DNA from: Dryomyza anilis
Lineage: Eukaryota > Arthropoda > Insecta > Diptera > Dryomyzidae
Direction of reading: 5' to 3'
Assembly: GCA_951804985.1 (NCBI GenBank)
Contig: OX638135.1
Span: 71,329,695 to 71,393,694, forward strand
DNA: 64,000 nt
Positions 12,553-24,153 of the stretch are shown here, piece by piece. The notes beneath the pieces were generated by a model. The model did not search any database, was not told the DNA's origin, and saw nothing but the letters and a program-made list of their open reading frames with translations. The stretch's first letter is position 1. Each line of letters opens with the position of its first letter. The position numbers were made by a program, and so were the translations under genes.

Positions 12553-12800
12553 TACACGGATAGAAAAGATTTGATTGAATATGTTTGAATGTAATTAAAA
12601 AGTAATACGAAATTACCATACATATATTAGGAATGATGTGTAATTAAATTATAATGGAAATTGAATTTTTGTTCACGTGTAAACATTATTATTTTGTCCA
12701 GCAGAATCTGTCAAATTTACCATAAATATATTACAATACCAACATACAATTTTAATTGCATTTGAATAAACTGTTTCTTGGCAATTTACTTGGTTAAAAC
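12553..12800 (+). mobile_element. Family F repeat fragment (also 17,499-17,746 and inverted at 47,190-47,313)
   Basis: The segment starting cacggatagaaaagatttg and continuing through attacattcaaacatattc (in reverse complement) recurs inverted at 47,190-47,313, where it reads caaatcttttctgtccgtg. The shared terminus cacgga[tc]agaaaagatttg looks like the end of a transposable element. The other end was not located and nothing is encoded. Confidence 0.5.
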
Positions 12801-13529
12801 TATGTTTCGAAACACAGAAAATGCTAATCAAATCTAAATACAACGTATGTTCGCTACGCTCATCTTAATTCGATAATTTATCGACTGACGAAGTTGGCAA
12901 CGTTGTGCAGCATTTTCTACCTACGCCATCTTTTGAACATATTTATGTTTAAAAACAAACAAAAAAGAAATAGGATTTAAATAAATGTATTCTTGCAACA
13001 TTCTTCTTGTATACAAAGTTGGCACTCGTTGAGCAGAATTTTCTACCTACGCATCTTTTGTCGTCGTTTGAAGTATGTATAGAGTCATTTTAAACATACT
13101 GATGTTTGAAAAAAAACTAAAAGTGAATTCAAATGTAAAAAAGGTATTTTTGCAGTTCTCTTCTTGTATACAAAGTTGACACTTGATGATCGGCATTTTC
13201 TGCGTACGTGTCTTCTGTTGTTCGTTGAGAAAACGTGTTCGCGTCGGTAAAAATTAAATAAATATACAAATTGTGTTACAAAAAGTACAAATAGTAACAG
13301 TAAATAGTAAATATAAGCGTAATTCAAGCGTAATATAAGCGAGCCTGGATCGTCGGGTTTAGCGTCTGCTGGTGCAATTGTGCATTCAGTTATGCTGTCA
13401 CTTGTACTTGCGGTTTTAAACGAATTATTTATTTATGCATTTAAAAATTTGTATATGAATTCTATTATTATAAGTTCCCGCTGAGCATGTTAAAAGATTT
13501 TTAATAAAAATTAATAAAAAACAACATTT

Positions 13530-13942
13530 TATTTTCAGGGTTTCTTTCCAAATATATTTAAATATGTTTCTATGCAAACATACTACTTTTTGAACTGAAA
13601 CAACCGATATGTTTCACTGGAAACATATTTATATTCAGGTCGTTCAAAATCATGTTTTATTTTGAACATATTTATGTTTCGGTTCAAATATTTATTTTAT
13701 TTGGATGTAGTAATTATTATGTTTCCATTAGAACATACTCCATTTTAAGGGGCAACATTAAAATGTTTCCGGGATATTATAATGTAAGTCAGAGCTCATT
13801 ACAACACTGTTCAAGTCTCAATACAACCCTCTTTACAAATGATTTATCAGTCAATTATATATTATGTTAACATAAAATTCCAAACATACATGTTAATTCC
13901 TGCAAAATTATGTTTGGCAGAGCCCATTTTTGCAGCGTGTAT
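13530..13942 (+). mobile_element. Family D repeat, copy 1
   Basis: A stretch rich in atgttt/aaacat motifs, ending ccatttttgcagcgtgta. It recurs in the duplicated copy and, inverted, at 22,188-23,343. The repeated aaacat/atgttt strings make it strongly self-complementary. The ORF across it (13,652-13,870) is a by-product of these motifs. The left boundary is approximate. Confidence 0.6.
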
Positions 13943-14078
13943 GTATTGGTGAATTAATTATTAAATTGCAAACATTCATATTATAATGTTTAAATATCAT
14001 AATGATGAATTATATGATAATAATAATGTATATTAATAATAATAAATAAAAATAAAAAAATGAATTAAAAAAAAATAT

Positions 14079-14145
14079 TTCCGCAGACAGGATTCGAACC
14101 CGCGTCCTCGTGCATTGAAGACAGGCATGTAACCGTCGTTTAACC
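14079..14145 (-). tRNA. tRNA-like sequence, probably a tRNA-derived SINE or pseudogene
   Basis: Read on the minus strand, this stretch has a perfect pol III B box (ggttcgaatc) in a T arm that can pair as gcggg/cctgt around a ttcgaat loop. An A-box-like ggttaaacgacgg lies upstream, with a 7-base anticodon-loop-like gtcttca between. The 3' acceptor half (ctgcgga) finds no complement upstream, so a functional tRNA is unlikely. A poly-A/T-rich tract follows, as in SINE tails. Confidence 0.35.
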
Positions 14146-15021
14146 TTTATTAAGGTTGGGTAGTCCCTACCACAGAAGCAACTAATGTCACTGTATACGA
14201 GTTGTATTATTAGTTTAATAATTTTACACGGTGAATTTAATAGGACTTATAAAGACGTACACTAACTGTAGTTACACGACGTTCATACAGTTTTATGCCA
14301 TATAACGTTTAATTTCTCAGTTGATTGTGCTACTTGGGCTATTTGATCATATAAGTAATTTAACAATGCCTTTAGAATCGATCAATTAAATGAAGTGGCG
14401 ACATATTTGACTACAATTTCGGAAAACCTTGTATGCATAATATGATTGCTCATGTGCCCGAGGATGGTTTTGAGCAAGCGCTTCATCATTTTATGTTGTA
14501 TTGCGGTGGAATTCACTGCCCTCTAATTCATATGAAATACTCCAAGTCATCTGTTTGGGATTCAACAGCAACTATGTCTCAAAAATCAAAAAACGGCAGA
14601 CAGCCCATTTTTGCATACGCCACAAACTATCCCCAGGACCACAAGATAGCTCCACCATTGTTTTAGTTGTTGAATTTAAACTTTATTTACTTTCTATTTC
14701 GGTGCATGTTTTCTACTATTTTAATAGAAACATAAATTAATATAATTAAATAATGCAAACTATTCTTTTAATATTTAAATCAGTTTTTTATATAAAATTT
14801 ATTAAAACGAAAATGTATTTTAGTTAATTTATTGTATAATTTATTTTATTTAAATGTCGAAATTGATATTTGCTTTTACAACACACACATAAAAGACACT
14901 CTCGTTGCAAATAGTTATAACACATTTAATGTTCACTTCAGTTAATTGAAGTATGTGCTTTTATTTATTTTCTTTAATAAATAAAAAAGTTAAATATAAT
15001 GAATTTACATTAAATACATTG

Positions 15022-15374
15022 GCTGCATTCAGCGACCTCAGCAGTTGTGGAGCTGTTGGGCAATTTGCGCTTGCATGGCATGATACCCTAAACATGTTTA
15101 GTGAGCGGTTGCCATTTTTTCCATTAAGAAATATTTACGCTACATTTGCGCTGCATTTGTTATCGATGACATTTTAACTCAAATATTTATAAATCAAAAA
15201 TGAATTTAGATAGGAAAATATGTTTTTAATCAATTAAAGAGTTGTATGTAACTTTAGTAAAATATTAATAATAAATTATTTTGTAAATTGACAGCTGAGC
15301 TAGCGGTGCATGCAATAAAAGTGAGCGGTTAGTTAGTGAGCAGTCTCGCAGCTGTTGAGGTCGCTGAATGTAGT
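15022..15374 (+). mobile_element. Element I, short inverted-repeat element
   Basis: A 353 bp insertion in A3 with inverted ends GCTGCATTCAGCGACCTCA and GGTCGCTGAATGTAGT, flanked by CATTG at 15,017-15,021 and 15,375-15,379. The uninterrupted A sequence at about 10,780 has this pentamer once, so it is probably the target duplication. No transposase; superfamily unknown. Confidence 0.7.
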
Positions 15375-15423
15375 CATTGAGTCCTTACTTAATGTGGATT
15401 ACCACAAAAAATGCATGCGACCA

Positions 15424-16141
15424 CACTGAACCAAAAAAGTATAGAACTACAATGAAAAAGTACATTATCACAAAGAATATTTCGTTAAAATTGGTCCAAT
15501 GTAACTGTTCATTGTAACAACGAATCTCCGGTAATACTTCAATGTACAAATTCATTGAATTGCAATGTACGGATCATTAAACAGAATGACAAATATTCAT
15601 ATTCACAATGAATATTTCATTAGTTATATTGAATGCGAGAGTTTATTGTCGCAATGAATAGAATACATACTCTAATGAACGAGAACATAAACACAAAATG
15701 AATTATGAATTCAGAAAGTTTTGTTTTAATTTTCTAATTTTATTATTTTAATGTAAATTCAATTAATATATACATTAAATTTAATAGTATAATACTTCAT
15801 TTCACAATTACTTTCTACATTTGTCGCAGCTTTGAACTAATTAAATGTTTTTGTAGCAGCAACGCGGAGCTAACTCTACTAGAAAAGAACACGAAAAACG
15901 AACATGCTAAATGTCTACTGCAGTATTTCAATGAATATAATTCATTGAAATATGAAAAAATCCATTAAATTTATTTGGGCGTAATATGAACGCAGATTCT
16001 TACAGAAAATGAACTGATCATTAAATTCGCAAACAAGTTACAAGACAATGTACATTGTCACAATGTTCCTTGCATTAAAACGTATGAATTTGCCTCTATG
16101 AACAGGATTCGTTAATATTATGAACCAGTTTATTTTCTGTG
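15424..16141 (+). mobile_element. Element J, 718 bp inverted-repeat insertion in A3
   Basis: The insertion starts CACTGAACCAAAAAAG and ends CAGTTTATTTTCTGTG. Family A sequence (catgcgacca ... gcaaacacg) resumes on either side, which fixes the ends. The termini are imperfect inverted repeats (CACTGAACC, CACAGAAAA). The interior is rich in aatgaa/ttcatt strings. Nothing is encoded. Confidence 0.6.
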
Positions 16142-16281
16142 CATTTGGAGCAAACACGTAGAATGACGTACAAAACGAACATGTTTTTATTCGGGTTTAA
16201 TATTGAAATATTTAAATTATTGGTACGGAATTTTTGAAATACTATAAAATTATTTAGAAAACTTTTGAATTAATATGAAAC

Positions 16282-16634
16282 GAGTTGGGAAAGTTAGGTC
16301 ACATGGGTAAGTTCGGTCACATGGGGCGGATTTTTATAGTCGGTCGGACCCGACTATGGAATACCCTACACCTTTGGTGGGGATATTAATGTGGGATATT
16401 TAATTGCAGACCTTTTAATTATGCTGAACCTCCCCACCCTCAGAATATTATTCATATATCAGAAATTAACGTCTTATATCCCCATAAATTAAAAAAATTA
16501 TATAAAGTATAAAAAACTAAAAAAAAAACATTGTAAAATATAATTGGGCGGACCACGCCTATATTTAAAATTTTGAAAGGCTAATATTTCATAGATTTGA
16601 TTTTAATAATTTACGGATCAAACTTCCACTATGA
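16282..16634 (+). mobile_element. Element H, left part only
   Basis: It matches the first 351 bases of the complete copy at 21,220-22,030 and ends abruptly at the duplication junction. It includes the characteristic ggtcggacccgactatgg and taccctacac strings. Confidence 0.65.
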
Positions 16635-18475
16635 AAAGTTGCAGCAAATCTATTAATATTTTTTAAATATCACATGTATGCAGATAGTTACGAGATGTTT
16701 GCCACAACAGCAAAAAAAAATAGAGATATTTACAGTTGACTGATAATAAACATCCTGAGTTCTGGGACATTTGCAGCAAAACTGTTGAGTTATTTTGACA
16801 TTTGACTACTATAAAAAAGGAAAATGGCGTAATTTTTCGTTACGCTCGATTTATCGATTTATGGTGTAAAAAAGTGTCAGCTTAAATATTACATTTTAAT
16901 GGTATATTTCAATTATCAACACGTCATGGAAAATATTTCTTTTCAGTTTACTTTGATGACAGCATCGCCGGTCGGAATTAGTTCTTCCTCGAAGAAGTCT
17001 CAAGTCGTTGTACAATTTTACCTTCGAAGAAATTTTAAAGACGATGGCGATACTGATTTGGATACTGTTTTAATTCTAGAATAAATAAAAATACATTTGA
17101 TTCATTTTAATTCAATAAAAATTACTCCGCGCATTTTAATGGAGTACCTTTTCAAAATATTCCTCAACTATCTTCTTATTTGTCAGATGTTTAATTGATG
17201 GTTCCTATACAAGATGGTTGCTAGCAATATTTATCGTATTTGACGGATGATTGAGAGATGGTTGTCTCAATGACAATCTAAATAATTTGTAAATAACTTG
17301 ATATTTATGGCTGTGATATTTCTGGTAATCATTTTTGTTTTCTTAGTGTGGGACCCAAACAGAGGGGAGAGTTTGAAGAAAAAATATTTCATTTAATTCG
17401 GTTATGTAAAGTTCAGGCAATTTGTTTTTTTGTTTAGAGATTTTGAGATTCTTTGGTAGAAGTAACGACTTTTTTTCCATGTTTTTAATTTTTATAAATA
17501 CACGGATAGAAAAGATTTGATTGAATATGTTTGAATGTAATTAAAAAGTAATACGAAATTACCATACATATATTAGGAATGAAGTGTAATTAAATTATAA
17601 TGGAAATTGAATTTTTGTTCACGTGTAAACATTATTATTTTGTCCAGCAGAATCTGTCAAATTTACTATAAATATGTTACAATACCAACATACAATTTTA
17701 ATTGAATTTGAATAAACTGTTTCTTGGCAATTTACTTGGTTAAAACTATGTTTCGAAACACAGAAAATGCTAATCAAATCTAAATACAACGTATGTTCGC
17801 TACGCTCGTCTTAATTCGATAATTTATCGACTGACGAAGTTGGCAACGTTGTGCAGCATTTTCTACCTACGCCATCTTTTGAACATATTTATGTTTAAAA
17901 AGAAACAAAAAAGAAATAGGATTTAAATAAATGTATTCTTGCAACATTCTTCTTGTATACAAAGTTGGCACTCGTTGAGCAGAATTTTCTACCTACGCAT
18001 CTTTTGTCGTCGTTTGAAGTATGTATAGAGTCATTTTAAACATACTGATGTTTGAAAACAAACTAAAAGTGAATTCAAATGTAAAAAAGGTATTTTTGCA
18101 GTTCTCTTCTTGTATACAAAGTTGACACTTGATGATCGGCATTTTCTGCGTACGTGTCTTCTGTTGTTCGTTGAGAAAACGTGTTCGCGTCGGTAAAAAT
18201 TAAATAAATATACAAATTGTGTTACAAAAAGTACAAATAGTAACAGTAAATAGTAAATATAAGCGTAATTCAAGCGTAATATAAGCGAGCCTGGATCGTC
18301 GGGTTTAGCGTCTGCTGGTGCAATTGTGCATTCAGTTATGCTGTCACTTGTACTTGCGGTTTTAAACGAATTATTTATTTATGCATTTAAAAATTTGTAT
18401 ATGAATTCTATTATTATAAGTTCCCGCTGAGCATGTTAAAAGATTTTTAATAAAAATTAATAAAAAACAACATTT

Positions 18476-18888
18476 TATTTTCAGGGTTTCTTTCCAAATA
18501 TATTTAAATATGTTTCTATGCAAACATACTACTTTTTGAACTGAAACAACCGATATGTTTCACTGGAAACATATTTATATTCAGGTCGTTCAAAATCATG
18601 TTTTATTTTGAACATATTTATGTTTCGGTTCAAATATTTATTTTATTTGGATGTAGTAATTATTATGTTTCCATTAGAACATACTCCATTTTAAGGGGCA
18701 ACATTAAAATGTTTCCGGGATATTATAATGTAAGTCAGAGCTCATTACAACACTGTTCAAGTCTCAATACAACCCTCTTTACAAATGATTTATCAGTCAA
18801 TTATATATTATGTTAACATAAAATTCCAAACATACATGTTAATTCCTGCAAAATTATGTTTGGCAGAGCCCATTTTTGCAGCGTGTAT
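18476..18888 (+). mobile_element. Family D repeat, copy 2 (in the tandem duplicate)
   Basis: Identical, as far as I compared, to 13,530-13,942; carried by the 4.94 kb duplication. Confidence 0.6.
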
Positions 18889-19024
18889 GTATTGGTGAAT
18901 TAATTATTAAATTGCAAACATTCATATTATAATGTTTAAATATCATAATGATGAATTATATGATAATAATAATGTATATTAATAATAATAAATAAAAATA
19001 AAAAAATGAATTAAAAAAAAATAT

Positions 19025-19091
19025 TTCCGCAGATAGGATTCGAACCCGCGTCCTCGTGCATTGAAGACAGGCATGTAACCGTCGTTTAACC
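19025..19091 (-). tRNA. tRNA-like sequence, second copy
   Basis: The duplicate of 14,079-14,145 with one substitution next to the B box (cagacagg changed to cagatagg on the plus strand). The same caveats apply: B box and A-box-like signal present, acceptor stem absent. Confidence 0.35.
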
Positions 19092-19967
19092 TTTATTAAG
19101 GTTGGGTAGTCCCTACCACAGAAGCAACTAATGTCACTGTATACGAGTTGTATTATTAGTTTAATAATTTTACACGGTGAATTTAATAGGACTTATAAAG
19201 ACGTACACTAACTGTAGTTACACGACGTTCATACAGTTTTATGCCATATAACGTTTACTTTCTCAGTTGATTGTGCTACTTGGGCTATTTGATCATATAA
19301 GTAATTTAACAATGCCTTTAGAATCGATCAATTAAATGAAGTGGCGACATATTTGACTACAATTTCGGAAAACCTTGTATGCATAATATGATTGCTCATG
19401 TGCCCGAGGATGGTTTTGAGCAAGCGCTTCATCATTTTATGTTGTATTGCGGTGGAATTCACTGCCCTCTAATTCATATGAAATACTCCAAGTCATCTGT
19501 TTGGGATTCAACAGCAACTATGTCTCAAAAATCAAAAAACGGCAGACAGCCCATTTTTGCATACGCCACAAACTATCCCCAGGACCACAAGATAGCTCCA
19601 CCATTGTTTTAGTTGTTGAATTTAAACTTTATTTACTTTCTATTTCGGTGCATGTTTTCTACTATTTTAATAGAAACATAAATTAATATAATTAAATAAT
19701 GCAAACTATTCTTTTAATATTTAAATCAGTTTTTTATATAAAATTTATTAAAACGAAAATGTATTTTAGTTAATTTATTGTATAATTTATTTTATTTAAA
19801 TGTCGAAATTGATATTTGCTTTTACAACACACACATAAAAGACACTCTCGTTGCAAATAGTTATAACACATTTAATGTTCACTTCAGTTAATTGAAGTAT
19901 GTGCTTTTATTTATTTTCTTTAATAAATAAAAAAGTTAAATATAATGAATTTACATTAAATACATTG

Positions 19968-20320
19968 GCTGCATTCAGCGACCTCAGCAGTTGTGGAGCT
20001 GTTGGGCAATTTGCGCTTGCATGGCATGATACCCTAAACATGTTTAGTGAGCGGTTGCCATTTTTTCCATTAAGAAATATTTACGCTACATTTGCGCTGC
20101 ATTTGTTATCGATGACATTTTAACTCAAATATTTATAAATCAAAATTAAATTTAGATAGGAAAATATGTTTTTAATCAATTAAAGAGTTGTATGTAACTT
20201 TAGTAAAATATTAATAATAAATTATTTTGTAAATTGACAGCTGAGCTAGCGGTGCATGCAATAAAAGTGAGCGGTTAGTTAGTGAGCAGTCTCGCAGCTG
20301 TTGAGGTCGCTGAATGTAGT
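19968..20320 (+). mobile_element. Element I, second copy (in the tandem duplicate)
   Basis: The duplicate of 15,022-15,374, with the same ends and flanks. Confidence 0.7.
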
Positions 20321-20369
20321 CATTGAGTCCTTACTTAATGTGGATTACCACAAAAAATGCATGCGACCA

Positions 20370-21087
20370 CACTGAACCAAAAAAGTATAGAACTACAATG
20401 AAAAAGTACATTATCACAAAGAATATTTCGTTAAAATTGGTCCAATGTAACTGTTCATTGTAACAACGAATCTCCGGTAATACTTCAATGTACAAATTCA
20501 TTGAATTGCAATGTACGGATCATTAAACAGAATGACAAATATTCATATTCACAATGAATATTTCATTAGTTATATTGAATGCGAGAGTTTATTGTCGCAA
20601 TGAATAGAATACATACTCTAATGAACGAGAACATAAACACAAAATGAATTATGAATTCAGAAAGTTTTGTTTTAATTTTCTAATTTTATTATTTTAATGT
20701 AAATTCAATTAATATATACATTAAATTTAATAGTATAATACTTCATTTCACAATTACTTTCTACATTTGTCGCAGCTTTGAACTAATTAAATGTTTTTGT
20801 AGCAGCAACGCGGAGCTAACTCTACTAGAAAAGAACACGAAAAACGAACATGCTAAATGTCTACTGCAGTATTTCAATGAATATAATTCATTGAAATATG
20901 AAAAAATCCATTAAATTTATTTGGGCGTAATATGAACGCAGATTCTTACAGAAAATGAACTGATCATTAAATTCGCAAACAAGTTACAAGACAATGTACA
21001 TTGTCACAATGTTCCTTGCATTAAAACGTATGAATTTGCCTCTATGAACAGGATTCGTTAATATTATGAACCAGTTTATTTTCTGTG
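20370..21087 (+). mobile_element. Element J, second copy (in the tandem duplicate)
   Basis: The duplicate of 15,424-16,141, carried by the 4.94 kb duplication. Confidence 0.6.
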
Positions 21088-21219
21088 CATTTGGAGCAAA
21101 CACGTAGAATGACGTACAAAACGAACATGTTTTTATTCGGGTTTAATATTTAAATTATTGGTACGGAATTTTTGAAATACTATAAAATTATTTAGAAAAC
21201 TTTTGAATTAATATGAAAC

Positions 21220-22030
21220 GAGTTGGGAAAGTGAGGTCACATGGGTAAGTTCGGTCACATGAGGCGGATTTTTATAGTCGGTCGGACCCGACTATGGAAT
21301 ACCCTACACCTTTGGTGGGGATATTAATGTGGGATATTTAATTGCAGACCTTTTAATTATGCTGAACCTCCCCACCCTCAGAATATTATTCATATATCAG
21401 AAATTAACGTCTTATATCCCCATAAATTAAAAAAATTATATAAAGTATAAAAAACTAAAAAAAAAATTGAAAAATATAATTGGGCGGACCACGCCTATAT
21501 TTAAAATTTTGAAAGGCTAATATTTCATAGATTTGATTTTAATAATTTACGGATCAAACTTCCACTATGAAAACCCGGGAAATAATGAAAAAAAAGTGAG
21601 CGGATCACGCCCATTTTTGGACCACATATTTATAGGTGAATTTTAAAAATACTTTTTAAATTTTTTAACTATGCCTTGAATACTTTTCGAGTTATTAGTT
21701 CCGAAAGAGTTATAAAAAAGTGACTTGTACGGGAGGTGGGCGTGTCCGTTGACCGATTTGGCTCATTTTCAAACTCAGTTCCTACTTTTGGCTAAAATAT
21801 ATTGAGAAGAAATTGCATCGCATTCTGATCAGTATTTCTCAAGTTATTCTGTATTCGGACAGCAAGACAGCAAGACGGACAGACAGACAGACGAACATGG
21901 CTAAACGGACTCAGGTAGTGATGCTGATCAAGAATATATATACTTTTCCATACCGGACACGCCTCCTAAGGGGCGTTACAATATATGCACAAAGTTAATA
22001 TACCCTGTACCTCATAGGTGTAGGGTATAA
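21220..22030 (+). mobile_element. Element H, dispersed repeat of about 0.8 kb
   Basis: It runs from gagttgggaaag to gtagggtataaaa and splits a family A copy. The right part contains gacagacagacagacgaaca and tgatcaagaatatatatac, a string pair I associate with abundant dispersed repeats of fly genomes, though I cannot name the family. Inverted forms of taccctaca(c) lie near both ends. The same start is seen at 63,712, interrupting a non-LTR ORF2. The 61-codon ORF inside is not convincing. Confidence 0.6.
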
Positions 22031-22187
22031 AAATTATTAATACATGAACCATAACATCAATGGCCGTACCATAAAGTGTTTGCTATCAGCCAACTGCACA
22101 GAGATAAATATCAAATACATACATGATTAATTTTGTCGCCAAAGTTGTTTTTTGTGTTAATAATTATGTACATAATAAAAAAAAAAC

Positions 22188-23343
22188 TACACGCTGCAAA
22201 AAAAATGGCTCTCCCAAACATAATTTAGCAAGCATTAACACACTCTAAGAAATCTGATTTAGCAGTAGTGAATTTACTACATTTATTACATTTATTTACT
22301 CATTTTTTCAAATAAAAACACTAATACGTCCGTAAAAATAAACAACTGACGTGTTTTTCATGAAAAATATGTATTTTACACAAATGAACTGTTTTGAATT
22401 GAATCGCACTTTTAAAATGGTAAATTTACAGATGCTACAATGTTTTGTATATAAACACACATATATGTGTAACAAGATCATTAGCTGACGCGAACACTCT
22501 TGTCTGCGCCATTTTAGAGACTCTACAGAAAAGAAAACTTGCATATTTGAAATAAAATAAATATGCAAGGGGCGGATTATTGGTGAATGTGAATTTAATT
22601 TGTATGCAATTGAATGGACGTCTCCCAAGATGTACATTCATGTTTGCGGACATTCGTTAAACAGTTGTGAACTTTTTTATTTTGTGTACAGAATTTTTTT
22701 CACATTTGCTGAAAGACATAAAGTTTTCTAATAATATTTAACCATACAAAACTACGTGATCAGTTGTGCTTTTTTTAACAGGCATTATGTGAATAAATAC
22801 ACGGTTTTGTGTGTATTTTTTACACTCATAAAATTGTATTTTGACACTACAGATGTGCACTATTTTTACATACTTTTATGTGTAAATTTTATTTTTACAC
22901 ATTCGTTGAAATTTACGACATTAATAAGAGAAAACCGGTTTCCTACATTTATTATAGAAATTTTTTTATAAAGTGCATGTATGTTTAGAATTTTATGTAA
23001 ACATAAAATATAATTGCCTGATAAATCATTTGTAAACAGGGATTGAGACTTGAACAGTGTTGTAATGATCTCTGATTTACATTATGATATCACGAAAACA
23101 TTTTGATATTGCCCCTTAAAATGGTATATGTTCTAATAGAAACATAATAATTACTCATCCAAACATAATAAATATTTGAACCGAAACATCAATATGTTTA
23201 AAATATAACACGATTTGGAACGACCTGAATAAAAACATGTTTCCAGACAAACATATCAGTTGTTTCAGTTCCAAAAGTAGTATGTTTGCAAAAAAACATA
23301 TCTAAATATTTTTGGAAAGGATTCCTGAAAATAAAATAAAAAT
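22188..23343 (-). mobile_element. Family D repeat, copy 3, interrupted by a C element and cut by an LTR
   Basis: The minus-orientation D sequence starts tacacgctgcaaaaaaaatg at 22,188, breaks at gcattaac (22,239), resumes at catgtatgtttagaatttt (22,975), and runs to cctgaaaataaaat, just before the LTR at 23,344. Comparison with 13,530-13,942 shows the break is a clean insertion. It diverges more from the other D copies than they do from each other. Confidence 0.6.
22240..22974 (+). mobile_element. Family C element, copy 1
   Basis: The insertion in D copy 3 starts acactctaagaaatctg. About the first 580 bases match 55,690-56,274 in reverse complement, including cttgcatattt, ggggcggattattggtgaat and cccaagatgtacattc. 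The last 140 bases (22,836-22,974) lack a counterpart in the other copy. The overlapping minus-strand ORFs (22,308-22,653) are poorly kept in the second copy, so I do not call them genes. Confidence 0.6.
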
Positions 23344-24019
23344 TGTTGAATTGAATTAGAACTGCAAGTGTTAAATGTTCCTATTTCATCACCTTAAATA
23401 AGACATTTAATAAATAACAACACTTACTTCATTTCCAGTTTATCCTTTTTTATAACATTTATTTCTTTTTACTGTTCAACTTCTTAATCTAATAACAACT
23501 CACTTAAAAACTTAATAACTAAAGCTTATTTACTAATACTTAAACTAAGTTTCAATGCTACTTTCCCAAACATCTTTTGCTGCATTTCTTTAATTTCACA
23601 TTTCGCAAGAGTTCTTAACCCTGACCGTGAGAAATAACGCAACTCATACAAAAATTCATTGACTCATGATAACCTTAAATTAAAGTCACCATGAGTTTCT
23701 TTGCCTACCAGGTAGTTTCATTGCGTGCATATTTGTTTACAATTCAACCGCTTAACGCTGCCGCGAATTGGGTTCGCAGTCACTATTGCTGACATTGTAT
23801 ATTTTCGCCGTATGTTTTAACAACAACAACAAGTGCGTTATTAACCCACATTGAAAATGGAATGCTTTTGTTTTCAATAACAATTGCACAACATAATATG
23901 TAAGCCACCATAATTAATAAACAGCAAGAGATGCTCATTAGGAAAAATGTATTCAAATGACTGACTGTCATCTGACTTAGGAAAAATGTATTCAAATGAC
24001 TGACTGTTGACACTCAACA
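23344..24019 (-). mobile_element. 3' LTR of an env-bearing retroelement
   Basis: On the minus strand the LTR starts TGTTGAGTG directly after a polypurine tract and ends TTCAACA, giving 676 bp with inverted ends TGTTGA/TCAACA. Near its start a block of about 37 bases (gactgactg ... ggaaaaatgtattcaaat) is present twice. No 5' LTR with the same sequence was found in the window, so only the 3' end of this element remains. It inserted in or next to D copy 3. Confidence 0.8.
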
Positions 24020-24032
24020 TTCCTCCCCCTTA
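24020..24032 (-). other. Polypurine tract before the LTR
   Basis: On the minus strand it reads taagggggaggaa, immediately before the LTR. This is the expected plus-strand primer site of reverse transcription. The same core lies at 1364-1375. Confidence 0.8.
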
Positions 24033-24153
24033 CAATTTTTTTTTTCACTTCAAACCTCCATATACTAACTTACTCTATTCTTACTACACATATATACGTT
24101 CGCCTTCCCGCTTATTAATCATCGTTTTTGTGTACTACTGCCGTTGTGTCTCA

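Larger units (their letters stand above)
11689..16634 (+). repeat. 4.94 kb direct tandem duplication, first copy
   Basis: Every position from 11,689 to 16,634 recurs at +4946, falling to +4936 near the end through small deletions such as 8 bases near 16,208. By eye I found roughly 20 differences, about 0.4%. The left edge is inside a B element and the right edge inside an H element. The junction at 16,634/16,635 shares AAA with the left edge, fitting microhomology joining. The unit carries B, F, D and A3 sequences, a tRNA-like sequence, and elements I and J. It is either a real recent duplication or two haplotypes laid end to end by the assembler. Confidence 0.9.
16635..21570 (+). repeat. 4.94 kb direct tandem duplication, second copy
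   Basis: This is the second copy of 11,689-16,634. It starts in mid-B (aaagttgcagcaaatc) and ends in mid-H (ttccactatga), after which the H element continues uninterrupted. All nested elements sit at the same relative positions. Examples of differences are cggactt versus cggaatt near 12,028/16,974 and gcagacagg versus gcagatagg near 14,088/19,034. Confidence 0.9.
14800..22080 (-). mobile_element. Family A element, copy 3, split by I, J, H and the tandem duplication
   Basis: Pieces of family A, in minus orientation, are found in order. They are about 14,800-15,021, 15,375-15,423, 16,142-16,281 (repeated at 21,088-21,219), and 22,031-22,080. Between them sit elements I, J and H. Removing these restores the order seen in the copy at 10,305-11,126. 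The last piece breaks off at ccataaagtg and passes into a scrap like family B (gtttgctatcagccaactg), so the outer terminus is missing. This gives a clear order: A first, then I, J and H, then duplication. Confidence 0.6.

Noticed and set aside
14079..14145. A functional tRNA gene
   Set aside because: The acceptor stem has no 5' partner and the D arm is poor, so only a tRNA-like remnant is called.
22308..22653. 109- and 72-codon overlapping ORFs
   Set aside because: They lie in a family C element. The second copy at 55,690-56,274 does not keep the long frame.
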